Source: an uncultured Alistipes sp. (GTDB lineage Bacteria; Bacteroidota; Bacteroidia; Bacteroidales; Rikenellaceae). Taken from it: DNA of 64,000 bases. The DNA lies in contig CAAGLB010000043.1 of NCBI GenBank assembly GCA_900770635.1, positions 21,479 through 85,478 of the forward strand, written 5' to 3'. Below are positions 50,392 to 59,599 of the stretch, one piece after another. The notes under the pieces were generated by a model. The model searched no databases, had not been told where the DNA came from, and saw nothing but the letters and a program-made list of their open reading frames with translations. The translations under genes were made by a program, and so were the position numbers. Positions within the stretch are counted from its first letter, which is position 1. Every line of letters starts with the position of its first letter.

Positions 50392-51930
50392 ATGTTTACT
50401 AAGATACATACAGGAGCTATTTCGGGCATCGAGGCCGTAGAGGTAAGTGTAGAGGTTAATGTCGCTGGTGGCGGCATTGGCCTCTTTATTGTTGGTCTTC
50501 CCGACAACACCATCAAGGAGAGCGAACAGCGTATTCAGGCTGCCTTCGAGAATAGTGGTTATAGGCTCTTGGCCAAGAAGATTGTTGTTAACCTCGCCCC
50601 TGCCGACCTGCGCAAGGAGGGCTCGGTCTACGACCTACCTATTGCTGTAGGTATCTTGGTGGCTACCGAGCAGCTATCAACCAACTATGTCGATGACTCG
50701 ATGTTTATCGGCGAGCTGTCGCTCAATGGCGAGTTACGAGCAGTTAAGGGTGTGCTTCCTTTGGTTGCTATGGCTCGCGAAAAGGGTATTAAGCGAGTAT
50801 TTCTCCCTAACGAAAATGTGTCGGAGGGAGCTGTTGTCGATGGTGTCGATATTATCGGTGTAAGTAGCCTCGTGGAGCTTTGCGAGATACTATCAGGAAG
50901 AATGCCATATACCCCTGCCGAGCATACTATAAGCAGCGTAAATATCGAGGAGCATAGTCTCTACTGCGAAGATTTTGCCGATGTCAAGGGCCAGGCCTAT
51001 GTGAAGCGTGCCTTGGAGATTGCGGCGGCTGGCGGTCACAACATTATTATGATCGGCTCGCCTGGTTCGGGAAAGACGATGCTTGCACGCCGCATGCCCA
51101 CTATCATGCCGCCGATGACTCTTGACGAGGCACTACAAACAACAAAGATTCACTCTGTGGCAGGTAAGATAGGTGCTCACCGAGGACTAATTCTCGAGCG
51201 TCCCTTCCGTGCCCCCCACCACCTAACATCGCAGGTGGCGCTTATTGGTGGCGGTACATATCCACAGCCTGGCGAGGTGTCGTTGGCTAACAATGGAGTG
51301 TTGTTCCTCGACGAGATGCCCGAGTTTGGGCGTAGCGTCTTGGAGGTGTTGCGCCAACCGCTGGAAGATAGGCACATAACCATATCACGAGCTAAATATT
51401 CGGTGGACTACCCTGCCAACTTCACGCTCATAGCCTCGATGAATCCTTGCCCTTGTGGCTATTACAACCACCCTACCAAGGAGTGTACATGTTCGGCAGC
51501 GGCAGTGCATCGCTACATGTCACACATCTCGGGACCTCTTATGGATCGTATCGACATTCATGTCGAGGTTACGCCCGTATCAATTAAAGATATGTCGTCG
51601 GAGAGGCGTGAGGAGAGTAGCGCAGATGTAAGAGCGAGGGTTGTTGCCGCACGTGAGATTCAGCGCCAGAGGTTCATGGAGCTGGATATACACTGCAATG
51701 CCATGATGAATAGCTCGATGCTACGTAGGTTTGCGCCCCTTACTAAGGAGTGTAGCGACCTTTTGGAGCGTGCTATGCAGAGGCTTAACCTCTCGGCACG
51801 TGCCTACGACAGAATAATCAAGGTTGCCCGCACCATTGCCGACCTCGATAGTAGAGAGGCCATCGAGCCCCAACATATTAGCGAGGCTATCGGCTATCGC
51901 TCACTCGACAGAGAGAACTGGGGAAGATAA
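50392..51930 (+). CDS. comM: YifB/ComM-family AAA+ ATPase
   Basis: A 512-residue Mg-chelatase-like AAA+ protein. In Vibrio, ComM is a helicase that promotes branch migration during integration of transforming DNA. Features: N-terminal Lon-substrate-like domain (1 to about 170; VNVAGGGIGLFIVGLPD), Walker A IGSPGSGKTML, FRAPHHLTS, LFLDEMPEF, the zinc-like PCPCGYYNHPTKECTC and the C-terminal chelatase domain with LNLSARAYDRIIKVARTIADL. Likely co-transcribed with dnaB. With comF and priA in the same window, there is a hint of DNA-uptake functions. Confidence 0.94.
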   Translation: MFTKIHTGAISGIEAVEVSVEVNVAGGGIGLFIVGLPDNTIKESEQRIQAAFENSGYRLLAKKIVVNLAPADLRKEGSVYDLPIAVGILVATEQLSTNYVDDSMFIGELSLNGELRAVKGVLPLVAMAREKGIKRVFLPNENVSEGAVVDGVDIIGVSSLVELCEILSGRMPYTPAEHTISSVNIEEHSLYCEDFADVKGQAYVKRALEIAAAGGHNIIMIGSPGSGKTMLARRMPTIMPPMTLDEALQTTKIHSVAGKIGAHRGLILERPFRAPHHLTSQVALIGGGTYPQPGEVSLANNGVLFLDEMPEFGRSVLEVLRQPLEDRHITISRAKYSVDYPANFTLIASMNPCPCGYYNHPTKECTCSAAAVHRYMSHISGPLMDRIDIHVEVTPVSIKDMSSERREESSADVRARVVAAREIQRQRFMELDIHCNAMMNSSMLRRFAPLTKECSDLLERAMQRLNLSARAYDRIIKVARTIADLDSREAIEPQHISEAIGYRSLDRENWGR

Positions 51931-51951
51931 CAACGTTCTACATTATATGTT

Positions 51952-51986
51952 AAAGGGCTCATCCACACGGACGAGCCCTTTATTGT
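51952..51986. terminator. Bidirectional terminator between comM and pulA
   Basis: A perfect 9-bp stem AAAGGGCTC (51952-51960) with GAGCCCTTT (51973-51981). It sits in the 70-base gap between convergent genes and ends in TTT on both strands. Confidence 0.75.
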
Positions 51987-52000
51987 CATGCCTTAATCTA

Positions 52001-53968
52001 TTAGTACTCAGCGATGATGATGCCTGTGATAGGCTCAACCTCAATGCTCTTTGATGGAGCATCGTTGCCGCCATCGAGAGTCCACTTCTCACCGTCGCAG
52101 ATGAATTTGTAGCTACCCTCAGGTATTGCAAACTCAACCTTCTTGCGTGAGCCATTCATCAACACCACGATGCGCTTTGCCGAGTCGATACCCTCCAAGC
52201 CGCTGAGCACAAAGCCCACAGCAGCCTCGTTGTCGTGCTCGATGAACGATAGGTGCTCACGCACATCCTCAGCCGTAGCGAGTGCAAATGCTGGGTGAGC
52301 CTTACGCAGAGCTATCAAGCCCTTGTAGTACTCCACCAAGTCGCTGTGCTCGCTCTTGAGTGCCCAGTCGATAGCGTTGTACTTATCGGGCATATTATAT
52401 GTATTCTTCTCGCCGAGCTTTGTGCGGAACATCTCCTCGCCACAGAAAATGAAAGGAATACCCTGCGAGGTGAACACACCAAACTGAGCAAGCTTAACCA
52501 TCTGCTTTAACTCCTGCTCCGAAGCCTTTGGTGACAGGTGCTCGAGGCGGTCACGAAGGTTGTGGTCGTCGTGGCACGACACATAGCTTATGTGCTGCGA
52601 AGGTGCTGCACACCACGCCTTCTCCGAGTGGTTAACCTCAGAGTGCTCAACGCCACCAGCAATACCAAACTTCAAAGCCTCCTTGTTGCCTGCTACGCCA
52701 TGAATGAAGCCACCCTGGCTAAGGTCGAGAGTGCCACGCAAAGCATTGCGAATATCGTCAGAGAATGCTCCCACGCCTGGCATCTGATAGGTGTAGCGCT
52801 TGAAGGCGAGCTTCTGCTCGTCGTATAGTGGGTTGCTTGCTGCCCAGCCCTCGCCATAGAGCAATATGTCGGGATTTAGAGCTGTAAGGCGCTCACGCAC
52901 AAGGTTCATGGTCTTGATGTCGTGGATGGCCATAAGGTCGAATCTGAAACCATCGATGTGGTACTCCTTAACCCAATACTCCAACGACTCGACGATATAC
53001 TTGCGCATCATAGGTTTGTCGCTCGCTGTCTCGTTGCCGCAGCCCGAGCCATTAGCAAACGATCCATCCTCGCACATGCGGTAGAAGTAGCCTGGCACTG
53101 TGAGTTCGAAGCCACAATTCTCAACCGATGTAGTGTGGTTATATACTACGTCGAGCACCACGCAAAGGCCTGCATCGTGCATAGCCTTGACCAAGGTTTT
53201 TAGCTCACGGATGCGAGCCTCAGCATCGGCAGGATTTGTCGAATATGTACCCTCGGGTGCCGAGTAGTTCTTAGGCTCGTAGCCCCAGTTGTACTGGTCT
53301 GTAGGCTTGCTCTCATCAATAGAGCCGAAATCGGCAGTAGGTAGCAGGTGGACGTGTGTCACGCCGAGCTCCACAAGGTGGTCGAGGCCTGTTGCGAAGC
53401 CCTCCTCAGAGCGTATGCCACGCTCAGCCATGCCGAGATACTTGCCTGGGTGGAGGACACCTGCCGACTTATGAGCTGTCATGTCACGATAGTGCATCTC
53501 GTAGATGACACGCTCCGATGGCTTGAACTTAGGTGCTCGATCCTCGTTCCAGCCCTCAGGATCGGTGTCACGAAGGTCGATGATAGCTCCTCGGTCGCCA
53601 TTTACGTTGAGCGCCTTGGCGAATATTCCTGCGGTCTCCTTCAATGGCTTGCCATCTACGGTAAGCTCAAAGGCGTAGTATAATCCCTTTTTGTCGCCCT
53701 CAAATGTTGCTCTCCATAGGCCGCACTCCGCACGCTCCATTGCCTTCTCGTCTACGACATTGTCGCCATCGTAAAGACGTACAATAGCACTCTCAGCCGT
53801 AGGGCCCCATACCTCAAACATCGTTCTCTCGGGTGTGTAGCTCATCTCCTCGATAGGCTTCTCCGAAACTGCAAACTTGTCAACGGTGGTAGCACCACCC
53901 GAACAAGCAACCATTGCCACAGCTGATAGTAGCAATGCGCTGTAAGTCAAAATATTGTGAAAAGTCAT
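52001..53968 (-). CDS. pulA: Type I pullulanase, lipoprotein
   Basis: A 655-residue debranching enzyme of GH13 (subfamily 14-like) that cleaves alpha-1,6 bonds in pullulan and amylopectin or glycogen fragments. Signal peptide with lipobox VAMVAC, so it is membrane-tethered. An N-terminal CBM48-like sandwich is followed by the barrel: YNWGYEPKNY (type I pullulanase signature), VVLDVVYNHT, DGFRFDLMAIHD (nucleophile Asp), LYGEGW (acid Glu) and VSCHDDHNLRDR. Last gene of a five-gene minus-strand run, 18 bases after the S41 protease gene. Confidence 0.94.
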   Translation of the reverse strand: MTFHNILTYSALLLSAVAMVACSGGATTVDKFAVSEKPIEEMSYTPERTMFEVWGPTAESAIVRLYDGDNVVDEKAMERAECGLWRATFEGDKKGLYYAFELTVDGKPLKETAGIFAKALNVNGDRGAIIDLRDTDPEGWNEDRAPKFKPSERVIYEMHYRDMTAHKSAGVLHPGKYLGMAERGIRSEEGFATGLDHLVELGVTHVHLLPTADFGSIDESKPTDQYNWGYEPKNYSAPEGTYSTNPADAEARIRELKTLVKAMHDAGLCVVLDVVYNHTTSVENCGFELTVPGYFYRMCEDGSFANGSGCGNETASDKPMMRKYIVESLEYWVKEYHIDGFRFDLMAIHDIKTMNLVRERLTALNPDILLYGEGWAASNPLYDEQKLAFKRYTYQMPGVGAFSDDIRNALRGTLDLSQGGFIHGVAGNKEALKFGIAGGVEHSEVNHSEKAWCAAPSQHISYVSCHDDHNLRDRLEHLSPKASEQELKQMVKLAQFGVFTSQGIPFIFCGEEMFRTKLGEKNTYNMPDKYNAIDWALKSEHSDLVEYYKGLIALRKAHPAFALATAEDVREHLSFIEHDNEAAVGFVLSGLEGIDSAKRIVVLMNGSRKKVEFAIPEGSYKFICDGEKWTLDGGNDAPSKSIEVEPITGIIIAEY

Positions 53969-53986
53969 AGTTATAAAGTGTTTGTG

Positions 53987-55408
53987 TTAGTCAACATAGT
54001 TGCGCACACCCTCAACCTCCTGAGGCATAGCTATTTCTGATGCGGAAATGCTATTTTGTGGCGAGTGTGTACTACGTGTTGCGACGCTCCTATTCATTAT
54101 CTTGGCAACGGCCGCAACAAGTGCTGTATCATAGTTTAAATCGCCCCAGTCGGCACGTGGCAAAGGATAGTACTTGTCGCTGATGCCGAGTTCGTTAAGG
54201 TCGTTTTTAAGGTCAATATCTGGTACTATGCCCTCGCCCCAGTCGCCGTAGCCCTTGGCATTGAAGCACATGAAGGTGATGGGGGCATACTCCACCGTGA
54301 TGTCGCCTATTGTGCGACGTGTAACGTCCATGCCGCAGTTCTTACCCTCGGTCTGCGAGCCGATAAGCATCACTGGGAAGTCGAGGCCTCGAAGGCCCAT
54401 GATAACAAGCTCGGAGGCCGAAGCCGAATAGTCGGAACAGATGACCGTAAGACGATCAAGGCTAAGTATTTGGCCAGTATCTGCAAGGCAGAAATCAGAT
54501 GATTGATCCAACTTAACATTGCCTGCATTACGCTCCACGTGGCACAACACCTTATCCTCAAATGTTGCAGGAACAAGTGCCGAGCATAGCTTCACAGCCG
54601 AGCTTACTGAGCCTCCTCTGTTGCATCTAAGGTCGAGGATAAACTCCGTAACGCCCGCAGCATTTAGCTCGCTTATGGCATTAATCATATCTTCGTTATA
54701 CTCAGCATCGAAGCTTGTATATACCAAGTAGCCTATCTTGGTGTTGTCCACCTCGATGACCTCGCTATGCACCACAGGGGTTTCGTGATAAGTGCCCTTG
54801 CTGAGTGTCACGTCGTAGACTTGACCATCGGTCTGGCGTCTAAGCGTTAGTGTAAGCTCTGTTGCTGTGTTATTCTCGATAGATAGGAAGCGTGAGTTGT
54901 AGTTGTTGGCATTGATATACGAACCGCCAATCATTGTTATCACATCGCCACGCAACACTCCTGCCTCATGGGCTGGTGACGAGGGATATACGTTTTCGAT
55001 GACAAATCCGTAGTGGCCATTCTCCGAGTCGATGGTGGCAATGGTATAGTGTAGGCCAATGCCGAAGCCTGTGACGCTGGCACGTGTCTGCGACGCTACT
55101 TCACGAATATAGGAGTAGAATACTCGCTGTCCCTTGCCATTCACATATCCGTCGTCGGTATTAGTCGTCAGCAGCGAGAGAGTGGCGTTGAGATAGTCCG
55201 ACCATTTAAGGTTTGGGTTGAAGCTATTGCTCTTCTGGACAACCTCATCGAGCCAATAATACTCCTCCACAAGACGCTTATCGATATACGAGATTATGTC
55301 ACGGTCGAGAGTTGTGCCGCCACCATAATTCGGTTTGTCGATACCGGGATAATGGGGCTGAGTACATGCCACAATAAGCAGCATGGCCAAATATATAACT
55401 TTTCTCAT
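53987..55408 (-). CDS. S41-family (tail-specific-like) peptidase lipoprotein
   Basis: A 473-residue predicted lipoprotein (lipobox MLLIVAC). An N-terminal helical part (to about 105), a PDZ domain (about 110-190; GVLRGDVITMIGG) and the S41 core with EFILDLRCNRGG and the nucleophile Ser in CSDYSASASELVIMGL, followed by TEGKNCGMDV. It resembles carboxyl-terminal processing proteases and should act in the periplasm or on the surface. Substrate unknown. It lies 3 bases after nth and 18 before pulA on the same strand. Confidence 0.9.
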   Translation of the reverse strand: MRKVIYLAMLLIVACTQPHYPGIDKPNYGGGTTLDRDIISYIDKRLVEEYYWLDEVVQKSNSFNPNLKWSDYLNATLSLLTTNTDDGYVNGKGQRVFYSYIREVASQTRASVTGFGIGLHYTIATIDSENGHYGFVIENVYPSSPAHEAGVLRGDVITMIGGSYINANNYNSRFLSIENNTATELTLTLRRQTDGQVYDVTLSKGTYHETPVVHSEVIEVDNTKIGYLVYTSFDAEYNEDMINAISELNAAGVTEFILDLRCNRGGSVSSAVKLCSALVPATFEDKVLCHVERNAGNVKLDQSSDFCLADTGQILSLDRLTVICSDYSASASELVIMGLRGLDFPVMLIGSQTEGKNCGMDVTRRTIGDITVEYAPITFMCFNAKGYGDWGEGIVPDIDLKNDLNELGISDKYYPLPRADWGDLNYDTALVAAVAKIMNRSVATRSTHSPQNSISASEIAMPQEVEGVRNYVD

Positions 55409-55411
55409 AGC

Positions 55412-56053
55412 TTATATGTTGTTGTCTTTGAAATATTTACACACTTCGCTAATGCCACACTTGTCGCACTTAGGCTTACGTGCCAAGCACGTATATCTAC
55501 CATGCAATATCAGCCAATGGTGGGCAATGGGTAGCAGGTGGCTTGGAAAACCTTTTTCGAGTTGTCGCTCAGTGGCCAATGGTGTTTTGGCGTTGCGACT
55601 AAGGCCTATGCGTGCTGCCACACGAAATACGTGGGTGTCGACAGGCATGACCTCTCGGCCCCAGAGCACAGCACCCACAACATTTGCTGTCTTGCGACCT
55701 ACACCCTGCAACGACTGCAAGTCATCGGGATCGCTCGGCACATCGCCACCAAACCTCTCGACAATCTGGCGTGATAGCTGCGACAGGTGTTTGGCCTTGT
55801 TGTTGGGATACGAGATGCTCTTTATCATCTCGTAAATCTCCTCAACCTTGGCCTTGGCCATAGCCTCTGCCGTAGGCCACTTCTCAAATAGGGCGGGCGT
55901 GGTGAGGTTGACACGCTTGTCGGTGCACTGTGCCGAGAGAACAACCGCCACCAACAACTCGAAGGCGTTGCGGTAGTTGAGCTCGCTCTCGGCAGTGGGC
56001 ATAGCCTCCGAGAAGTACTTTATTACGTAGTTGTATCGTTCTTGAAGCCTCAT
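55412..56053 (-). CDS. nth: Endonuclease III
   Basis: A 213-residue DNA glycosylase/AP lyase that removes oxidised pyrimidines. The helix-hairpin-helix LQGVGRKTANVVG holds the catalytic Lys, the catalytic Asp lies in MPVDTHVFRVA, and the [4Fe-4S] ligands follow as CLARKPKCDKCGISEVC with the classic Cys-x6-Cys-x2-Cys-x5-Cys spacing. Length normal. Third gene of uvrD-GT2-nth-S41-pulA, separated from neighbours by only 3 bases. Confidence 0.97.
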   Translation of the reverse strand: MRLQERYNYVIKYFSEAMPTAESELNYRNAFELLVAVVLSAQCTDKRVNLTTPALFEKWPTAEAMAKAKVEEIYEMIKSISYPNNKAKHLSQLSRQIVERFGGDVPSDPDDLQSLQGVGRKTANVVGAVLWGREVMPVDTHVFRVAARIGLSRNAKTPLATERQLEKGFPSHLLPIAHHWLILHGRYTCLARKPKCDKCGISEVCKYFKDNNI

Positions 56054-56056
56054 AGA

Positions 56057-56992
56057 TTACTTCGTTTTGCGCCACATACGCCAAAATATCTTCTTGGCGA
56101 AGAGTCCGTATGAGGCAATATTTTTCATTAGTGGTCTGTGCTCCTTAATGTCTCTGCGCCAGCGCCTTAGATACTCGCCCACACCACCATTGTACGACAA
56201 CACCCATAGGGCTGTATTGTGCTTGGTGGTAAGCAGCTCGTTGCGCAGTTTGCAAGCATTATAACGCTCGTCATACCAGAGGCTTATATCTACGAGCGAG
56301 TCGACAAAGGCAATTTTTTGGCGGTAGTCGGGGTTGTGGCTAACGCTATAAGTAAGCACTCGATGAACCGACATAGGGCAGTCGATACCCATATACTTGC
56401 TATTAGCCGCAAACCACAGCCACATGGGTAGGTCGTCGGTAAGCCACTCGGGGTGGTTCTCAGGCTCTATCTCACGATAGTACTGCATAACAAGATCTTT
56501 GCGTGCTACGACAGTGCAGTTCTCGGCAGGGTTGCGCCTGAGCATAGCCTCGAACGTGGTAGGCATATCCTCGCTCTCGGGATACATCGTCGTCACGCCA
56601 TTCTCGTCCTTGCGCTCCGAGCGACCATAGCACATGCCCACATCGGGATTCTGCTCCAATAGGTCGACCTGCATTTGCAGCTTTTTGCGGTGTGTGAAGT
56701 AGTCGTCGCCATCGAGCATGGCTATATACTTGCCACGTGCCGCCTCTATCGTGCGACGATAGTTCTTGCGCCAACCCACATTATGCTCCGAGCGGATGAT
56801 GCGTATAGCCTCGGGGTACATGTCGGCATAGCTGCGGACAATATTAAGCGTTCGGTCGGTGCTGCAATCCTCGCCAACGACGATCTCAATGCCAAACGAG
56901 GTCTGCTGGCGAAGCACACTCTCGATAGCCTCGGCAATATATCGTTCATGGTTGTAGGTGGTCATAACCACCGAGAGCATAACCTCGTGCAT
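56057..56992 (-). CDS. Family 2 glycosyltransferase
   Basis: A 311-residue GT-A fold transferase. N-terminal MLSVVMTTYNHERYIAEAIESVL, nucleotide-binding GEDCSTDRT, and DxD-type LDGDDYF with the acceptor-side WLTDDLPMW. The C-terminus is basic (RRWRRDIKEHRPLMKNI ... WRMWRKTK), consistent with peripheral membrane attachment. Probably builds a surface polysaccharide or lipid-linked glycan; donor and acceptor are unknown. Odd position between uvrD (2 bases upstream) and nth (3 bases downstream). Confidence 0.9.
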   Translation of the reverse strand: MHEVMLSVVMTTYNHERYIAEAIESVLRQQTSFGIEIVVGEDCSTDRTLNIVRSYADMYPEAIRIIRSEHNVGWRKNYRRTIEAARGKYIAMLDGDDYFTHRKKLQMQVDLLEQNPDVGMCYGRSERKDENGVTTMYPESEDMPTTFEAMLRRNPAENCTVVARKDLVMQYYREIEPENHPEWLTDDLPMWLWFAANSKYMGIDCPMSVHRVLTYSVSHNPDYRQKIAFVDSLVDISLWYDERYNACKLRNELLTTKHNTALWVLSYNGGVGEYLRRWRRDIKEHRPLMKNIASYGLFAKKIFWRMWRKTK

Positions 56993-56994
56993 AG

Positions 56995-59406
56995 CTACAA
57001 CTTTCTGAGTTTAGCAAACTTAGCAAGCAGCGTCTTTGTGCCATAGTGGTCGAAAGCAACGACAACCTTATGGTCGGAGGCCAATGCCTCGATGCGCTCC
57101 ACTGTGCCAGCACCAAACTTAGGATGCTCAACACGCTCCGAAATACGATAAGCACACTCCTCCGCAGATGCCTGCTGCTCGCCATCACGACGTACACCCA
57201 ATGAGCGCATGCCTGCACGTGCTGGATCGAGCGGCTTGGGCGTTGCAATAATCTCGGGGCGTGGTCTTTGTGGCTGCTGGGCCACAGGACGACGCACAGG
57301 AACCTCGCCACGACGTGTGTCGTAGCGCTGCTGTGGCTTCGATGTGCGTGGCTCGTCATCATCGTCAAGGTCGACATTGGCCCTCTCCCAGCGGTTGCGG
57401 CCACGAAGCTCTGAAAGAGGGAAATTAGCATCGAGATACTTCTCGTCGATCTCACGCAGGAAGCGGCTGGGCGATGTATTCTCGGTCTTACCCCACACCC
57501 TACGCATCTCGGCAAACGACAACATGGCAGCACGCTTAGCACGTGTGATGGCCACATACATCAGTCGGCGCTCCTCCTCCAGGTCGGCAAGCGACTCTGC
57601 CGAGCGGCTCGAAGGGAACAAGCCCTCCTCCATACCTACAATATATACATAGTCGTACTCCAAGCCCTTAGCCGAGTGTACGGTCATCAGCGTAACACGA
57701 TTGTCGTCGCCCTCCTCATCTTGGTCGGTTTGCAACATTATGTTCTGCATCCACTCGTCAATGGTGGGCTCAAACTCGGCATCACGCAAGCCCTCGTCGA
57801 CATCCTTGGCACACTCCTCCTCGTAGGAGCTCATCATAGAGAGCAGCTGGTCGAGATAATCTTTTGACGTATCGTTCTCGGGCTTCTTCTCAGCCTCGAG
57901 CATGTGCAATATTCCCGAGCGTGCCATGATCTCCTTACCAAAGTCGCAAACACCCATCGTCGTGCGCAGCTGTGCAAGCTCCGATATCATGCGCATAAAG
58001 TCGCCCACCTTGCGCACAACGACCTTCTCGACCTGGTCTAATACTGGCGACTGCATAAGCTCGCTTACGGCATGCCACATCGACAAGTTCTTCTGACGGG
58101 CAATATCCTCGATGCGTGCTATGGTAGTATCGCCGATGCCTCGTGCAGGATAGTTTACAATGCGCTTAAATGCCTCATTATCATTAGGGTTGATGATAAG
58201 GCTTATGTATGCCAACATGTTGCGCACATCCTTATGCTCCAGAAGCGACATACCCTTATACACTCGATAAGGAATGCCTCTTCGTGTTAGTGCTGCCTCG
58301 AACAAACCATGCTGCTTGTTGGTGCGATAGAGGATTGCGAAGTCACGCCACTCAGCGCCATCACGAGCCCTGTCCTTGATGTCCATAGCCACCTCAACAG
58401 CCTCGTAGCTATCCTCCAACACACGCACAACCTTAATCTTCTCGCCCTCCTCGGCAGCCGAGAAACAGCGCTTCTCTAAGCGGCGTGAGTTGTGCGCAAT
58501 GAGCGAGTTGGCAGCATCTACGATGGTTTGTGTCGAGCGGTAGTTCTGCTCGAGTTTATAGACCTTGGTTGTTGGGTAGTCACGCTGAAACGATAGGATA
58601 TTCTCTATCTTAGCACCACGAAAGGCGTAGATGCTCTGCGCATCGTCGCCCACGACACATACGTTGGAGTGCTTCAATGCCAAGCGACGCACGATGATAT
58701 ACTGCGCCATGTTGGTATCCTGATACTCGTCAACAAGCACATACTTAAACTGATCCTGATACTTCTCCAACACCTCGGGAGCATCACGCAGCAGTATATT
58801 TGTTTGAAGCAGCAGGTCGTCGAAATCCATAGCTCCGTTGCGCTTGCAGCGTATGCAATACTCGTTGTAGATGTCGGCAATCTCGGGCATCTTGGCCTCA
58901 CGATCCTCGGCCATGAGCGAGGCATTGGCGAGGTAGGCACCAGGCGTGATAAGGCAGTTTTTGGCCATCGATATGCGTGCTGCAACATTCTGAGGCTTAT
59001 ATCGCTCATCCGAGAGGTTTTTATCCTTGATGATGCTCTTGATGAGGTTCTTAACATCGTTAGGCTCATAGATGGTGAAGCTCTGCGGAAAGCCTATGCG
59101 CTCGGCATTCTCACGTAGTATTCGGCAGAAGACCGAGTGGAATGTGCCCATGCGTATAAATCGTGCCTCGGGGCCTACCATATTCTCGATACGCTCACGC
59201 ATCTCTCGTGCCGCCTTGTTGGTAAACGTAAGAGCAAGTATCGAGCTGGGCTTCACGCCGTTAGCAAGCATATAGGCAATACGTGTTGTGAGCACACGTG
59301 TCTTACCAGAGCCGGCACCCGCAATGATTAGCGAGGGCCCCTCGAAGTTAGTGACAGCATCACGCTGTGCTGGGTTTAATCCTTGTAAAATATCTTCGTG
59401 CATCAT
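56995..59406 (-). CDS. UvrD/PcrA-type DNA helicase
   Basis: An 803-residue superfamily 1A 3'-5' helicase used in nucleotide excision and mismatch repair and in clearing proteins from DNA. Motifs: Q-motif LNPAQRDAV, Walker A AGAGSGKTRVL, VDEYQDTN, YRSTQTIVDAANSLI, TVHSAKGLEYD and VAITRAKR. A C-terminal PcrA-like tail ends in a Tudor-type domain (VEHPKFGAGTVERIEALAS), which in Bacillus PcrA contacts RNA polymerase. Either of two adjacent ATG codons may start it (59406/59403). It leads the five-gene operon; promoter at 59424-59454. Confidence 0.95.
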   Translation of the reverse strand: MMHEDILQGLNPAQRDAVTNFEGPSLIIAGAGSGKTRVLTTRIAYMLANGVKPSSILALTFTNKAAREMRERIENMVGPEARFIRMGTFHSVFCRILRENAERIGFPQSFTIYEPNDVKNLIKSIIKDKNLSDERYKPQNVAARISMAKNCLITPGAYLANASLMAEDREAKMPEIADIYNEYCIRCKRNGAMDFDDLLLQTNILLRDAPEVLEKYQDQFKYVLVDEYQDTNMAQYIIVRRLALKHSNVCVVGDDAQSIYAFRGAKIENILSFQRDYPTTKVYKLEQNYRSTQTIVDAANSLIAHNSRRLEKRCFSAAEEGEKIKVVRVLEDSYEAVEVAMDIKDRARDGAEWRDFAILYRTNKQHGLFEAALTRRGIPYRVYKGMSLLEHKDVRNMLAYISLIINPNDNEAFKRIVNYPARGIGDTTIARIEDIARQKNLSMWHAVSELMQSPVLDQVEKVVVRKVGDFMRMISELAQLRTTMGVCDFGKEIMARSGILHMLEAEKKPENDTSKDYLDQLLSMMSSYEEECAKDVDEGLRDAEFEPTIDEWMQNIMLQTDQDEEGDDNRVTLMTVHSAKGLEYDYVYIVGMEEGLFPSSRSAESLADLEEERRLMYVAITRAKRAAMLSFAEMRRVWGKTENTSPSRFLREIDEKYLDANFPLSELRGRNRWERANVDLDDDDEPRTSKPQQRYDTRRGEVPVRRPVAQQPQRPRPEIIATPKPLDPARAGMRSLGVRRDGEQQASAEECAYRISERVEHPKFGAGTVERIEALASDHKVVVAFDHYGTKTLLAKFAKLRKL

Positions 59407-59423
59407 CTATAATCTTTAGAGGA

Positions 59424-59454
59424 CAAAGATACAATTTCAATCGTCAAGGAGCAA
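59424..59454 (-). promoter_or_regulatory. Promoter of uvrD-GT2-nth-S41-pulA
   Basis: On the minus strand TTG (59452-59454), 20 bases, TATCTTTG (59424-59431). Leader of about 10 bases. Confidence 0.65.
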
Positions 59455-59507
59455 TTTCCAATGGATATTTTTTTGAGAGTTTCTACGAAATATTCACACA
59501 GATTAAC

Positions 59508-59515
59508 TAACTTTG
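59508..59515 (+). promoter_or_regulatory. -7 promoter box of the YD-repeat-like lipoprotein gene
   Basis: TAACTTTG, perfect TAnnTTTG; leader of about 78 bases to the ATG at 59600. No good -33 element. Confidence 0.45.
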
Positions 59516-59599
59516 TACCAACCAACGCTCACTGGTGAGTTGACATAACTTAAGTAGCACCCTTTTGGGAATAATTTACGACTCTAAATATTAAACTCA

